Part shown: positions 27,645 to 35,362 of the stretch, one piece after another
Layout of the letters: each line of letters begins with the position of its first letter
How positions within the stretch are numbered: the first letter of the stretch is position 1
Origin: Sphingomonas sp. HMP9
GTDB taxonomy: Bacteria; Pseudomonadota; Alphaproteobacteria; Sphingomonadales; Sphingomonadaceae
Direction of reading: 5' to 3'
DNA: 64,000 nt
Assembly: GCF_013374115.1 (NCBI RefSeq)
Contig: NZ_AP022673.1
Location: 3,490,501 to 3,554,500, forward strand
Notes under the pieces: generated by a model
The model's input: only the letters and a program-made list of their open reading frames with translations
The model's database searches: none
What the model was told of the DNA's origin: nothing
Position numbers and translations under genes: made by a program

Positions 27645-28109
27645 TCAACGTCGGGTGAGGGTGACGAAGCTATAGGCGGGCCGTTGCTTTTCGCCTGGAT
27701 GGTCTTCGCGCGCGATCTCGTGCCAGCCCTCAAACGCGGGGACGATGGCATCGCCTTCAGGTTCGTCGTGAACTTCGGTCAGTTCGATCCGGTCCGCATG
27801 GGGGAGCAGCTGCGCATAAATCTGCGCGCCGCCGATCACCGCGACGTCGTCGCCCGCCATTGCGAGCGCCTCGTCGATCGAGTGTGCCACTTCCGCGCCA
27901 TCCGCGTGCCAGTGGCCGCGCGTGAGGACGATGTGGCGGCGGCCGGGGAGCGGGCTCGGGAAGCTCTCGAACGTTTTGCGCCCCATCACCATCGGCTTGC
28001 CCATGGTCAGAGCCTTGAAGCGCTTGAGGTCGGCGGGGATGCGCCACGGAAGCTGGCCGTCGCGGCCGATGACGCCGTTGCTGGCGCGAGCGAGGTAGAA
28101 GGTGATCAT
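27645..28109 (-). CDS. folA: Dihydrofolate reductase
   Basis: This 154-residue enzyme reduces dihydrofolate to tetrahydrofolate with NADPH. Diagnostic segments are NGVIGRDGQLPWRIPADLKRFK (Met20-type loop with the catalytic Asp equivalent and the WR-PADL helix), GKPMVMGRKTFES (NADPH site) and VIGGAQIYAQ. The start is ATG 28109, giving the usual length; 22 upstream codons run into the repeat and are not coding. It is on the same strand as thyA, which makes the dihydrofolate it recycles; the hemerythrin gene and a repeat lie between them. Confidence 0.95.
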   Translation of the reverse strand: MITFYLARASNGVIGRDGQLPWRIPADLKRFKALTMGKPMVMGRKTFESFPSPLPGRRHIVLTRGHWHADGAEVAHSIDEALAMAGDDVAVIGGAQIYAQLLPHADRIELTEVHDEPEGDAIVPAFEGWHEIAREDHPGEKQRPAYSFVTLTRR

Positions 28110-28177
28110 TCGCGCATCATGCCGGATTGGGGGGTGGGGGGCTACTACAACAATCGCGGCGCACACCCAACCCATAC

Positions 28178-28284
28178 CACCACCCCGGCGGAGGCCGGGG
28201 TCCAGTTGGGAAACGTCGCCAACGAAGGACTGCGTTTCGTTACGCCGACCTTTCCAACTGGACCCCGGCCTTCGCCGGGGTGGT
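28178..28284. repeat. Family A palindromic repeat, copy 3
   Basis: ACCCCGGCGGAGGCCGGGG with TCCAGTTGGG on the left, and CCAACTGGA with CCCCGGCCTTCGCCGGGG on the right. It sits between the hemerythrin and folA genes. Confidence 0.93.
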
Positions 28285-28299
28285 AGTTAACCAGCCCCC

Positions 28300-28818
28300 T
28301 CAACCCGGCGCGTGTTCCTTGACGTACGCCTCGGGATCCTTCTCGACGACCTTCACCCCGTTCAGGTGGTTCGCCTCGAACGCCGCGAACCGGACGCCGA
28401 GCTCATGCCGCTCTTCGAGCGTCGCATGCTTGCGGAAGTCGGTCAGGCCCTGGCGCTCTTCCTCGGCGAGGTGATCGCTGTTTGCCTTGTTGCATTCGCC
28501 GACCGCCTCGAACCACGCGTCCGAGCCGACCGGGTGCGTGTCGACCGCTTCGCCGGTCTCGCGGATGTCGTTGTGATCCTCGATCGCGTCCTCGGTCTCC
28601 TCGGCGGCCGAGTCGGCGTCGTTGCCGCCGGTGCCGATCTTCATGAGGCGCGGGTAGAAGAAGCGCTCCTCGGCCTCGGCATGCGCGTCGAGCAGGTTCT
28701 TGAGGCGAGTCCACAGCGCCGACAGCGCCTCGGTGTCCTTCGCGTCGATCGAATCGATCTGCGCGAACAGCGCGCGCTGCTGCGCGTGTTCGTCGAGGAT
28801 GAGCTGGGTGATGTCCAT
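28300..28818 (-). CDS. Hemerythrin (HHE) domain protein
   Basis: This 172-residue all-helical protein begins MDITQLILDEHAQQRALF and carries the HHE-type metal ligands: an early EH, HAEAEERFFYPRL near residue 50, EDHNDI near residue 83, and SDHLAEEE near residue 118. Such proteins bind a di-iron centre and handle oxygen, nitric oxide or iron; Sphingomonas genomes carry several. The start has a GGAAGG site. It lies between thyA and folA on the same strand, with no obvious functional link. Confidence 0.88.
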   Translation of the reverse strand: MDITQLILDEHAQQRALFAQIDSIDAKDTEALSALWTRLKNLLDAHAEAEERFFYPRLMKIGTGGNDADSAAEETEDAIEDHNDIRETGEAVDTHPVGSDAWFEAVGECNKANSDHLAEEERQGLTDFRKHATLEERHELGVRFAAFEANHLNGVKVVEKDPEAYVKEHAPG

Positions 28819-28920
28819 GATAGGCCTTCCGAATAGGTTCGGACGGTCAACCGGGGGTAACGCTGCGAGTTCCTATTGCGATTCGGTCGCGTGGCGCTGC
28901 CGCGGGGTCGCTCTCTGTGT

Positions 28921-29715
28921 TCAGACCGCGACTGGCGCCTTGATGTGCGGTTGCGCGACGTAATCGTGGAGCACGAAATCCTCGTATTCGTACGCATCGA
29001 TCGAGTCCGGCTTGCGCACGATCTCGAGTCGCGGGAGCGGGCCGGGGTCGCGGCCCAGTTGCAGCCGTGCCTGTTCGAGATGGTTCGAATAGAGGTGGCA
29101 GTCGCCGCCGGTCCAGATGAACTCGCCGACCTCGAGCCCGCATTGCTGCGCGAGGATGTGCGTGAGCAGCGCATAGCTGGCGATGTTGAACGGCACGCCG
29201 AGGAAGATGTCGCCCGAGCGCTGGTAGAGCTGGAGCGAGAGCTTGCCGTTCGCGACATGCGTCTGGAACAGGCAGTGGCAGGGCGCGAGCGCCATCGCGT
29301 GCAGGTCGCCCGGATTCCACGCGCTGACGATCTGGCGGCGCGAGGCGGGGTTGGTCTTGATCTGGCCGATCAGCTCGGCGATCTGGTCGATATGGCGGCC
29401 GTCGGCGGTGGCCCAGTCGCGCCACTGCTTGCCGTAGACCGGGCCGAGATCACCGGCCTCGTCCGCCCACTCGTCCCAGATCGCGACCTTGCGCTCCTGC
29501 AGCCAGCGGACGTTGGTGTCGCCACGCAGGAACCACAAAAGCTCGACGATGATCGAGCGGAGGTGGAGCTTCTTCGTGGTGAGGGCGGGGAAGCCCGCCG
29601 CGAGATCGAAGCGCATCTGCGCGCCGAAGACGCTGAGCGTGCCGGTGCCGGTGCGGTCCATCGTCTCGACGCCGGTCGAGAGCACGCGGTCCATGAGGTC
29701 TAGATATTGGCGCAT
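28921..29715 (-). CDS. thyA: Thymidylate synthase
   Basis: This 264-residue enzyme methylates dUMP to dTMP using methylene-tetrahydrofolate. The nucleophile is Cys146 in [10 protein letters not shown], the dUMP arginines lie in RTGTGT and ASRRQI, and [21 protein letters not shown] is the conserved C-terminal block. The length equals that of E. coli ThyA. The start is ATG 29715; the open frame extends another 108 codons into the divergent neighbour but is not conserved. It forms a loose minus-strand cluster with folA. Confidence 0.97.
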   Translation of the reverse strand: MRQYLDLMDRVLSTGVETMDRTGTGTLSVFGAQMRFDLAAGFPALTTKKLHLRSIIVELLWFLRGDTNVRWLQERKVAIWDEWADEAGDLGPVYGKQWRDWATADGRHIDQIAELIGQIKTNPASRRQIVSAWNPGDLHAMALAPCHCLFQTHVANGKLSLQLYQRSGDIFLGVPFNIASYALLTHILAQQCGLEVGEFIWTGGDCHLYSNHLEQARLQLGRDPGPLPRLEIVRKPDSIDAYEYEDFVLHDYVAQPHIKAPVAV

Positions 29716-29800
29716 CGTGCGTGCGTAGTCGGGTGCGCGGGCGGGCTCAAGCGGATGTAGTTGTGCGTGCGGTCGTCGGTGTCGGGAAGCAGGGGGGTAT

Positions 29801-30193
29801 GTGTTGCCGTTGCCCGAGCCTTTGCGCCCTGTCGCCGACCTTGCCACCGCATGCGTGCTGTTCGCGGGGTTGGGTGAGCCCTGCGTCGAGATGGTGGCGG
29901 TGGCGTATCTTGATCCGAATCGGAGGCTTCTCGGGATGCGGCACGTCGTCGGGGGGAGGGACCATGTGGCGATCTCGATCCGGACGATCGCGGTCGATGC
30001 GCTGGCGTTCGATGCGGTCGGGGTGGTGATGGCGCACAATCATCCGAGCGGGGATGCGACGCCGAGCGCGCGCGATCTGGCGTTCACGCGCGCGCTGGCG
30101 GCGGGGTTGCGGACGCTGGAGGTGGTGCTGGTGGATCATCTGGTGATCGCGGGCGACCGGGTGACGAGTTTGCGCACGATGGGCGTGGTTTAG
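29801..30193 (+). CDS. JAB domain protein, RadC-like without the N-terminal domain
   Basis: This 130-residue protein consists of the RadC/DUF2466 JAB-MPN domain only. The metal-binding motif is [14 protein letters not shown] (residues of about 79-92), following a strand ending VGVVMAH, and it ends [15 protein letters not shown]. Full-length RadC is about 220 residues and has a helix-hairpin-helix N-terminus that is absent here. The start is GTG 29801 behind AGGGGGG. It is divergent from thyA. The in-vivo role of RadC-type JAB domains is unsettled, so no repair function is assigned. Confidence 0.85.
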   Translation: MLPLPEPLRPVADLATACVLFAGLGEPCVEMVAVAYLDPNRRLLGMRHVVGGRDHVAISIRTIAVDALAFDAVGVVMAHNHPSGDATPSARDLAFTRALAAGLRTLEVVLVDHLVIAGDRVTSLRTMGVV

Positions 30194-30214
30194 GCGCGCC
30201 TGCCAACCCCCGGT

Positions 30215-30319
30215 ACCACCCCGGCGGAGGCCGGGGCCCAATTGGGAGACGTGGCCAACTGAGCGATTAGCGCCGTTATATCCGCCTTACCAATTGGGCC
30301 CCGGCCTCCGCCGGGGTGG
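30215..30319. repeat. Family A palindromic repeat, copy 4
   Basis: ACCACCCCGGCGGAGGCCGG with CCCAATTGGG on the left and CCAATTGGG with CCCCGGCCTCCGCCGGGG on the right, between two convergent genes. Confidence 0.93.
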
Positions 30320-30334
30320 CGGTGCTTACTTCGC

Positions 30335-31057
30335 TTACCCCAGCCGGCACGCCCGGATCGCCTCCGGCGCCGGCCGAGGCCCAGTCGCGCGGAACGTCGC
30401 CAGATAGCCACCGGCCGACGGCATCTCGTCCATGTCGACCTGCGTATACCCCACCGCCGCGAACTCGCACTTGAGCAACGCAGGCGGCGTCCCGTGGTTC
30501 TGCGTCGGGCGGTTCGCGTCGACCACCACCACCAGCCCGTCGGGCTTCAACGACGGCCGCAGCCGCCACAGGAACTCGTAGGGCTGCTCGATCTCGTGAT
30601 ACATGTGCACCATCAGCACCCGGTCGAAACTCGCCGCGGGCAGCTTCGGATCGTTCGCCTCGCCCAGCTTCACGCTGACGTTTGCCAGATCCTCGCGCGC
30701 GACGCGTTCCGCCAGCTGATCGCGGACGGCCGGGATGATGTCCTCCGCCAGCACGCGCCCGTCCTTGCCGACCCGCGCCGCGAGACGGATCGTGTAATAG
30801 CCCTCGCCCGCGCCGATGTCCGCGACCGTCATGCCCTTGCGGATCGCGCTCTTGTTCATGACCTCGCCAGCCTCGTTCAGCCGGTCGCGCGCTTCCTCGT
30901 TCGACCAGCGCGTCGAGACGATCGACGCGACCGGACGGTCGGCGGCAGGAAATACCGGCGCCTTCGGCTCGCGCTTGATCAGCGGCTTGCTACCGTCGCA
31001 CGCTGCAAGCAGGAACACGGGCGACAGCATCAGGGCAAGGGCACCCTTGAGCGTCAA
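30335..31057 (-). CDS. Class I SAM-dependent methyltransferase with lipoprotein-like N-terminus
   Basis: This 240-residue protein has a Rossmann-type methyltransferase core: VADIGAGEGYYTIRLA (SAM motif I, near residue 80), an acidic end of strand 2 (AEDI), and FDRVLMVHMYHEI (motif IV region). Its first 20 residues read as a lipoprotein signal with lipobox LLAA-C. A SAM-dependent enzyme outside the cytoplasm would have no obvious cofactor supply, so the N-terminus deserves checking. The start is TTG 31057, overlapping the prfB stop (TTGA) behind GAGGACG; an internal ATG at codon 10 is an alternative but would still leave a hydrophobic end. The substrate is unknown. Confidence 0.8.
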   Translation of the reverse strand: MTLKGALALMLSPVFLLAACDGSKPLIKREPKAPVFPAADRPVASIVSTRWSNEEARDRLNEAGEVMNKSAIRKGMTVADIGAGEGYYTIRLAARVGKDGRVLAEDIIPAVRDQLAERVAREDLANVSVKLGEANDPKLPAASFDRVLMVHMYHEIEQPYEFLWRLRPSLKPDGLVVVVDANRPTQNHGTPPALLKCEFAAVGYTQVDMDEMPSAGGYLATFRATGPRPAPEAIRACRLG

Positions 31058-32181
31058 TCGACGTCCTCCACTTCGACGGCCTCGCCGGTCACGCGCTGCG
31101 ACAGCGCCGCCGCCATGAACATTTCGAGATCGCCGTCGAGCACGTCCGACGGGCTGGTCGAGACGACGCCGGTGCGCAGGTCCTTCACCATCTGGTACGG
31201 CTGGAGCACGTAGCTGCGGATCTGGTGGCCCCAGCCGATGTCGGTCTTGCCAGCGTTCTCGGCATTGGCCGCGGTTTCGCGGATGGCCAGTTCGCGCTCG
31301 TACAGACGCGCGCGGAGCTGGTTATAGGCCTCGGCCTTGTTCTTGTGCTGCGATCGCTGGTTCTGACACTGGACGACGATGCCGGTCGGGATGTGCGTGA
31401 TGCGCACCGCCGAATCGGTCGTGTTGATGTGCTGCCCGCCCGCACCCGACGCACGGTACGTGTCGATGCGCAGGTCGCTCTCGTTATATTCGACCTCGAT
31501 ATTGTCGTCGACGACCGGATAGACCCAGACGCTGGCGAACGAGGTGTGGCGGCGCGCGGCCGAGTCGTAGGGGCTGATCCGGACGAGGCGGTGGACGCCG
31601 CTCTCGGTCTTGGCATAGCCGTACGCGTTCTCGCCCTTCAGCAGCAGCGTGGCGGACTTGATCCCGGCCTGCTCGCCCGAATGCTGGTCGACCAGCTCGA
31701 CCTTCAGCCCGTGACGTTCGCCCCAGCGCGAATACATCCGGCTGAGCATCCCCGCCCAGTCCTGGCTCTCGGTGCCGCCGGCGCCGGCGTTCACCTCGAT
31801 ATAGGTGTCGTTGGCGTCGGCCTCGCCCGCCAGCAGCGCCTTGATCTTGTCCTTGTCGGCACGCGCGGCGAGTTCGGCGAGCGCGGCGACGCCGTCCGCC
31901 TCCATCGCGGTGTCACCCTCGGCCTCGGCCATCTCGATCAATTCGGCGGTGTCGCTGAGCTCGCTCTGGATCGCGCGAGTCGCGCTGATCGCCTCGTCGA
32001 GACGACGACGCTCGCGCATCACCTCCTGCGCGGCCTTGGGATCGGACCAGAGCGCCTGATCCTCGACGCGCGCGTTCAACTCGTCGAGACGACGCAGCGC
32101 GCGGTCCCAGTCGAGGAAGCGGCGCAGCAAGGCCAGCGCGTCGTTGATGGTGTCTACGTGAGCCTGCGCTTCGGCGCGCAT
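31054..32181 (-). CDS. prfB: Peptide chain release factor 2
   Basis: This 375-residue factor ends translation at UGA and UAA. The GGQ motif that triggers peptidyl-tRNA hydrolysis is at 248-250 (RASGAGGQHINTTDSAVR), and the stop-codon recognition tripeptide is SPY at 203-205 in place of the enterobacterial SPF, a form I recall from other alphaproteobacteria. The frame is continuous from ATG 32181, so the programmed +1 frameshift that controls RF2 in E. coli is absent. The downstream methyltransferase gene starts inside its stop codon. Confidence 0.96.
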   Translation of the reverse strand: MRAEAQAHVDTINDALALLRRFLDWDRALRRLDELNARVEDQALWSDPKAAQEVMRERRRLDEAISATRAIQSELSDTAELIEMAEAEGDTAMEADGVAALAELAARADKDKIKALLAGEADANDTYIEVNAGAGGTESQDWAGMLSRMYSRWGERHGLKVELVDQHSGEQAGIKSATLLLKGENAYGYAKTESGVHRLVRISPYDSAARRHTSFASVWVYPVVDDNIEVEYNESDLRIDTYRASGAGGQHINTTDSAVRITHIPTGIVVQCQNQRSQHKNKAEAYNQLRARLYERELAIRETAANAENAGKTDIGWGHQIRSYVLQPYQMVKDLRTGVVSTSPSDVLDGDLEMFMAAALSQRVTGEAVEVEDVD

Positions 32182-32197
32182 GGGTATTCTCCGGTCT

Positions 32198-32281
32198 TCG
32201 TCATGCCAGCGGATGCTGGCATCTCCTGCGGCGAGGAGTGTCCTCCCTTACCACGAGATCCCGGCTTTCGCTGGGATGACG
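32198..32281. repeat. B/C-type palindromic repeat, diverged copy
   Basis: CGTCATGCCAGCGGATGCTGGCAT on the left and ATCCCGGCTTTCGCTGGGATGACGG on the right; the outer ends match family B. It lies between PBP1A and prfB. Confidence 0.8.
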
Positions 32282-32313
32282 GATTGATGTGCGATGACGT
32301 CTATATAAGGGCG

Positions 32314-34833
32314 CTAGTAGATTCCGCCTTGTCTTTGCAAGAAATCGCTGTCGCGCGGTGCTTCGGCCTTCTTCACCGCGGTGGTGGTCGGCGACGCGGT
32401 CGGGGCCGCATCGGAGTGTCGAGCGGCGCGTCGCGGCTCGCTCTCGGGCTTGAACGCTTCCCAGATCACGCCGGCCTTGGGGTCGCTGGTGTCCGGCCAT
32501 GTGCCATAGACCGGACGGCCGCTGCCGCGATCGATCCGCACCATGCGGATCCCGGCGGGCGCGCGGAACGGCAGCTTCTCCAGCCCGTCATACGCCTTCA
32601 CCGCGAACTGCTTGAAGATCGGTGCGGCGAGCGTCCCACCCTGCGCCGCGCCCCCCAGGTTCCGCGGCGTGTCGTAGCCGATATACAGTCCGCCGACGAA
32701 TTGCGGGGTGCCGCCGATGAACCACACGTCGGTCGGACCGCTGTTCGTGCCGGTCTTGCCGAACATCGGCCGATCGAGATCGCGCAATGTCACCGCGGTG
32801 CCGCGCTGGACGACGCCCTCGGTGATGTGGACCATCTGATAGGCGGTCATCGCGTCGAGCACCTGGCGCTGGCGCGCGACCGGGCGCGGCATGGGCTTGC
32901 CGTCCCAGTCGGGCGCGTTGCAGCGATCACAGGCGCGCCAGTTCTCCGGCCAGATCACCTTGCCGTGGCGATCCTGGACGAAGTCGATCAGCGACGGCGG
33001 TCCGCCCTTGCCGTTGTTCGCGAGGATCGAATACGCGTTGACCATCCGCCCGACGGTCGTCTCGCCGGCACCCAGCGCGAAGGCGAGATACGGCGCGTAA
33101 TCGCCGACGCCCATCTTCTTGATGGTGGCGACGACCTTGGGCATGCCGGTCTGCGCGGCGGTCCGCACCGTCATCAGGTTGCGCGACTGTTCGATGCCCC
33201 AGCGCATCGTGTGCGGCCCCGCGCCGCGCGAATTGCCGAAGTTGCGGAAGCATTTCTGCCCAAGCCGCGCGCCCTGATAGACGCAGAACGGCCCGTCGAC
33301 GATGATCGACGCGGGCGTCATGCCGTTGTCGAGCGCGGCGGAATAGACGATCGGCTTGATCGTCGAGCCCGGCTGCCGCATCGCCTGAGTCGCGCGGTTG
33401 AACGCCTGCAACCGGTCGTCGAACCCGCCCTGCATCGCCAGCACGCGGCCCGATGCGGGCTCCTCGACGACGAACGCGCCCGATACCTTGGGGATCGCGC
33501 GCAGCGAGAAATTGCCGCCGTCGGGCGCCACCGCGATGATGTCGCCGGTCTTGATCGCACCGAACGCGTTGCCGCCCTCGCCGCGCACCGGCATCTGCGC
33601 GGCATAGCGCGGCAGCGTGCCGGTCTTGCCGGTGCGGAAGCCCAGGCTCCAGGCGTTGCCGTCCTTGCCCGTCACGATCGCTGCGACCCAGTCGCGGTAG
33701 TCGAGCGCGATATTGCTGTTGAGCAACGGCTGGAGCCAGTTGTCGTCCTCGATCTCGACATGGCGGATCGGCCCGTTCCAGCCGCGGCCGCTGTCGAAGC
33801 GAACCAGGCCATCACGAAGCGCTTGCTGCGCCAGCTCCTGCAACCGGTTGTCGAACGAGGTGCGCACCCACAGGCCGCCCGAATAGACGCTGTACGGGCC
33901 GTCCTTCGCGTTCTCGCCGAACTTCGCCATCAGCTGGCGGCGGACTTCCTCGACGAAATAACCGCCGACGCTCTCGAACTTGGGCGTTCGCCGCATCACC
34001 GCGCCGAGCGGCTCGGCATTCGCCTGATCATGCTGCGCGCGCGTGATGAAGCCGTTGTCGAGCATCCGGTTCAGCACGTAGTTGCGCCGGATCATCGCGC
34101 GCTCGGTGTTGCGCACCGGATCGTAGTTTGACGGCCCCTTGGGCAGGATCGCAAGATACGCCATCTGCGCGAGATCGAGCTGGTCGAGCTCCTTGTCGAA
34201 ATACGCATGGCTAGCCGCCTCGACGCCGAACGCGTTGCGACCGAGCGCGATCTGGTTGAGGTACAGCTCGAGGATCTGTTCCTTGGTGAGCGTATCCTCG
34301 ATCTTGTACGCCAGCACCGCCTCGCGCAGTTTCCGCGACGGCGAATAGGCGTTGCCGATGAGCAGGTTCTTGGCGACCTGCTGCGTGATCGTCGAGCCGC
34401 CCTTGGCGCGCTTGCCGGTGCCGAGCTTGATGGCATAGTCGTACACTGCGCCGGCGAGACCGGGATAGTCGACGCCGTGATGCTCGAAGAACGACTTGTC
34501 CTCGGCGGCGAGGAACGCCTTGACCAGCAGCGGCGGATATTCGGCATAGCTGAGCTCGACGCGGCGTTCGCGCGCGTAGCTGTGGATCGGCGTGCCATCG
34601 ATCCCGCGGACGTTGGTCGGCAGCGGTGGCTCGTAGGTGCGCAGCGTATCCACCGACGGTAGGTCGCGCATGACCGCGAACCAGAACGCGAAGATCGCGA
34701 CGATGCCGAGCACGACCAGCACGAGCGCGGCCTTGGTCCAGCGGCTCGCCCAGGCGCGCGCGACCCGACCGCGCAGCCGGTCGGAGGTGCGGCCTGTCGC
34801 CGTCGTCGAGTTGGGGGAGGGATCGGACGCCAT
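32314..34833 (-). CDS. mrcA: Penicillin-binding protein 1A
   Basis: This 839-residue bifunctional enzyme polymerises and cross-links peptidoglycan. A single transmembrane segment at about 35-54 anchors it. The GT51 transglycosylase domain has its catalytic Glu111 in AAEDKSFFEHHG and the GGSTITQQVAKN motif. An OB-like insert follows, then the transpeptidase with the serine motif GSTIKP near 489, an SRN motif, and KTGT near 692. The C-terminus is a Pro/Ser/Ala-rich tail. Length and layout match alphaproteobacterial PBP1A. It is transcribed divergently from hrpB. Confidence 0.95.
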   Translation of the reverse strand: MASDPSPNSTTATGRTSDRLRGRVARAWASRWTKAALVLVVLGIVAIFAFWFAVMRDLPSVDTLRTYEPPLPTNVRGIDGTPIHSYARERRVELSYAEYPPLLVKAFLAAEDKSFFEHHGVDYPGLAGAVYDYAIKLGTGKRAKGGSTITQQVAKNLLIGNAYSPSRKLREAVLAYKIEDTLTKEQILELYLNQIALGRNAFGVEAASHAYFDKELDQLDLAQMAYLAILPKGPSNYDPVRNTERAMIRRNYVLNRMLDNGFITRAQHDQANAEPLGAVMRRTPKFESVGGYFVEEVRRQLMAKFGENAKDGPYSVYSGGLWVRTSFDNRLQELAQQALRDGLVRFDSGRGWNGPIRHVEIEDDNWLQPLLNSNIALDYRDWVAAIVTGKDGNAWSLGFRTGKTGTLPRYAAQMPVRGEGGNAFGAIKTGDIIAVAPDGGNFSLRAIPKVSGAFVVEEPASGRVLAMQGGFDDRLQAFNRATQAMRQPGSTIKPIVYSAALDNGMTPASIIVDGPFCVYQGARLGQKCFRNFGNSRGAGPHTMRWGIEQSRNLMTVRTAAQTGMPKVVATIKKMGVGDYAPYLAFALGAGETTVGRMVNAYSILANNGKGGPPSLIDFVQDRHGKVIWPENWRACDRCNAPDWDGKPMPRPVARQRQVLDAMTAYQMVHITEGVVQRGTAVTLRDLDRPMFGKTGTNSGPTDVWFIGGTPQFVGGLYIGYDTPRNLGGAAQGGTLAAPIFKQFAVKAYDGLEKLPFRAPAGIRMVRIDRGSGRPVYGTWPDTSDPKAGVIWEAFKPESEPRRAARHSDAAPTASPTTTAVKKAEAPRDSDFLQRQGGIY

Positions 34834-34962
34834 GATTACTGGCGCAGCGTCTAGCAGGTTCGGACGCGCTTGCCAGCCTTCGGTGCGATGGCGGGCGGGG
34901 CGAGTTACGCACGCGAACCGTTACCCCGGGGTTTCGCGGTACCTAGCTATGAGAGAAGGTGC

Positions 34963-35067
34963 ACCACCCCGGCGGAGGCCGGGGCCCAGTTGGAGAGGTT
35001 CCAGTAACGGACCGCAACCGTCGTCAGCAACGTTTCCCAACTGGACCCCGGCCTCCGCCGGGGTGGT
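34963..35067. repeat. Family A palindromic repeat, copy 5
   Basis: ACCACCCCGGCGGAGGCCGG with CCCAGTTGG on the left and CCAACTGG with CCCCGGCCTCCGCCGGGG on the right. Confidence 0.93.
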
Positions 35068-35143
35068 GCTATTCTCGCCGGTGAGGTGAGGTTTCAGGAT
35101 AGATTGAGGGGCCAGGTTAGGCCATCGACCTCCGTGCCCGACG

Positions 35144-35268
35144 ATCCTCCCCCGTCAGGGGGAGGTGGCTGGTGCTTGCCAGACGGAGGGGGAGGAAAGG
35201 GATGGCCGTCGTTGCGTGTCCGCCCCCTCCGTCACCTTCGGTGCCACCTCCCCCTGGCGGGGGAGGAT
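35144..35268. repeat. Family E palindromic repeat upstream of hrpB
   Basis: TCCTCCCCCGTCAGGGGGAGG on the left and CCTCCCCCTGGCGGGGGAGGA on the right, with inner arms CCAGACGGAGGGGG and CCCCCTCCGTC. It lies 95 bp upstream of the hrpB start. Confidence 0.9.
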
Positions 35269-35362
35269 TGCAAAGTCGTTACCTTCGCGTCTGGCGCGGA
35301 TCGACGCGCTCGTGCCGCGACAAAACCTGTCGCCAACCCTGCGGCTGTGGCAGCAGGCAGCA

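Larger units (their letters stand above)
34834..35362. other. Intergenic region between mrcA and hrpB
   Basis: This 529-bp divergent region holds a family A repeat (34963-35067) and a family E repeat (35144-35268). An open frame from 35165 continuous with hrpB translates the repeat and is not conserved, so it is treated as non-coding. The remaining sequence must include both promoters; none could be placed with confidence. Confidence 0.6.

Noticed and set aside
31054..32181. Programmed frameshift in prfB
   Set aside because: The RF2 frame is continuous from its ATG; no in-frame UGA interrupts the N-terminal region.
31225..34131. 968-codon open frame on the plus strand
   Set aside because: It is antisense to prfB and mrcA, both with clear motifs. 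Such long frames come from GC-rich third positions and the product has no recognisable domain.
35165..35362. 66-codon N-terminal extension of HrpB
   Set aside because: It translates a family E repeat and unconserved sequence; the helicase N-terminus begins at ATG 35363.
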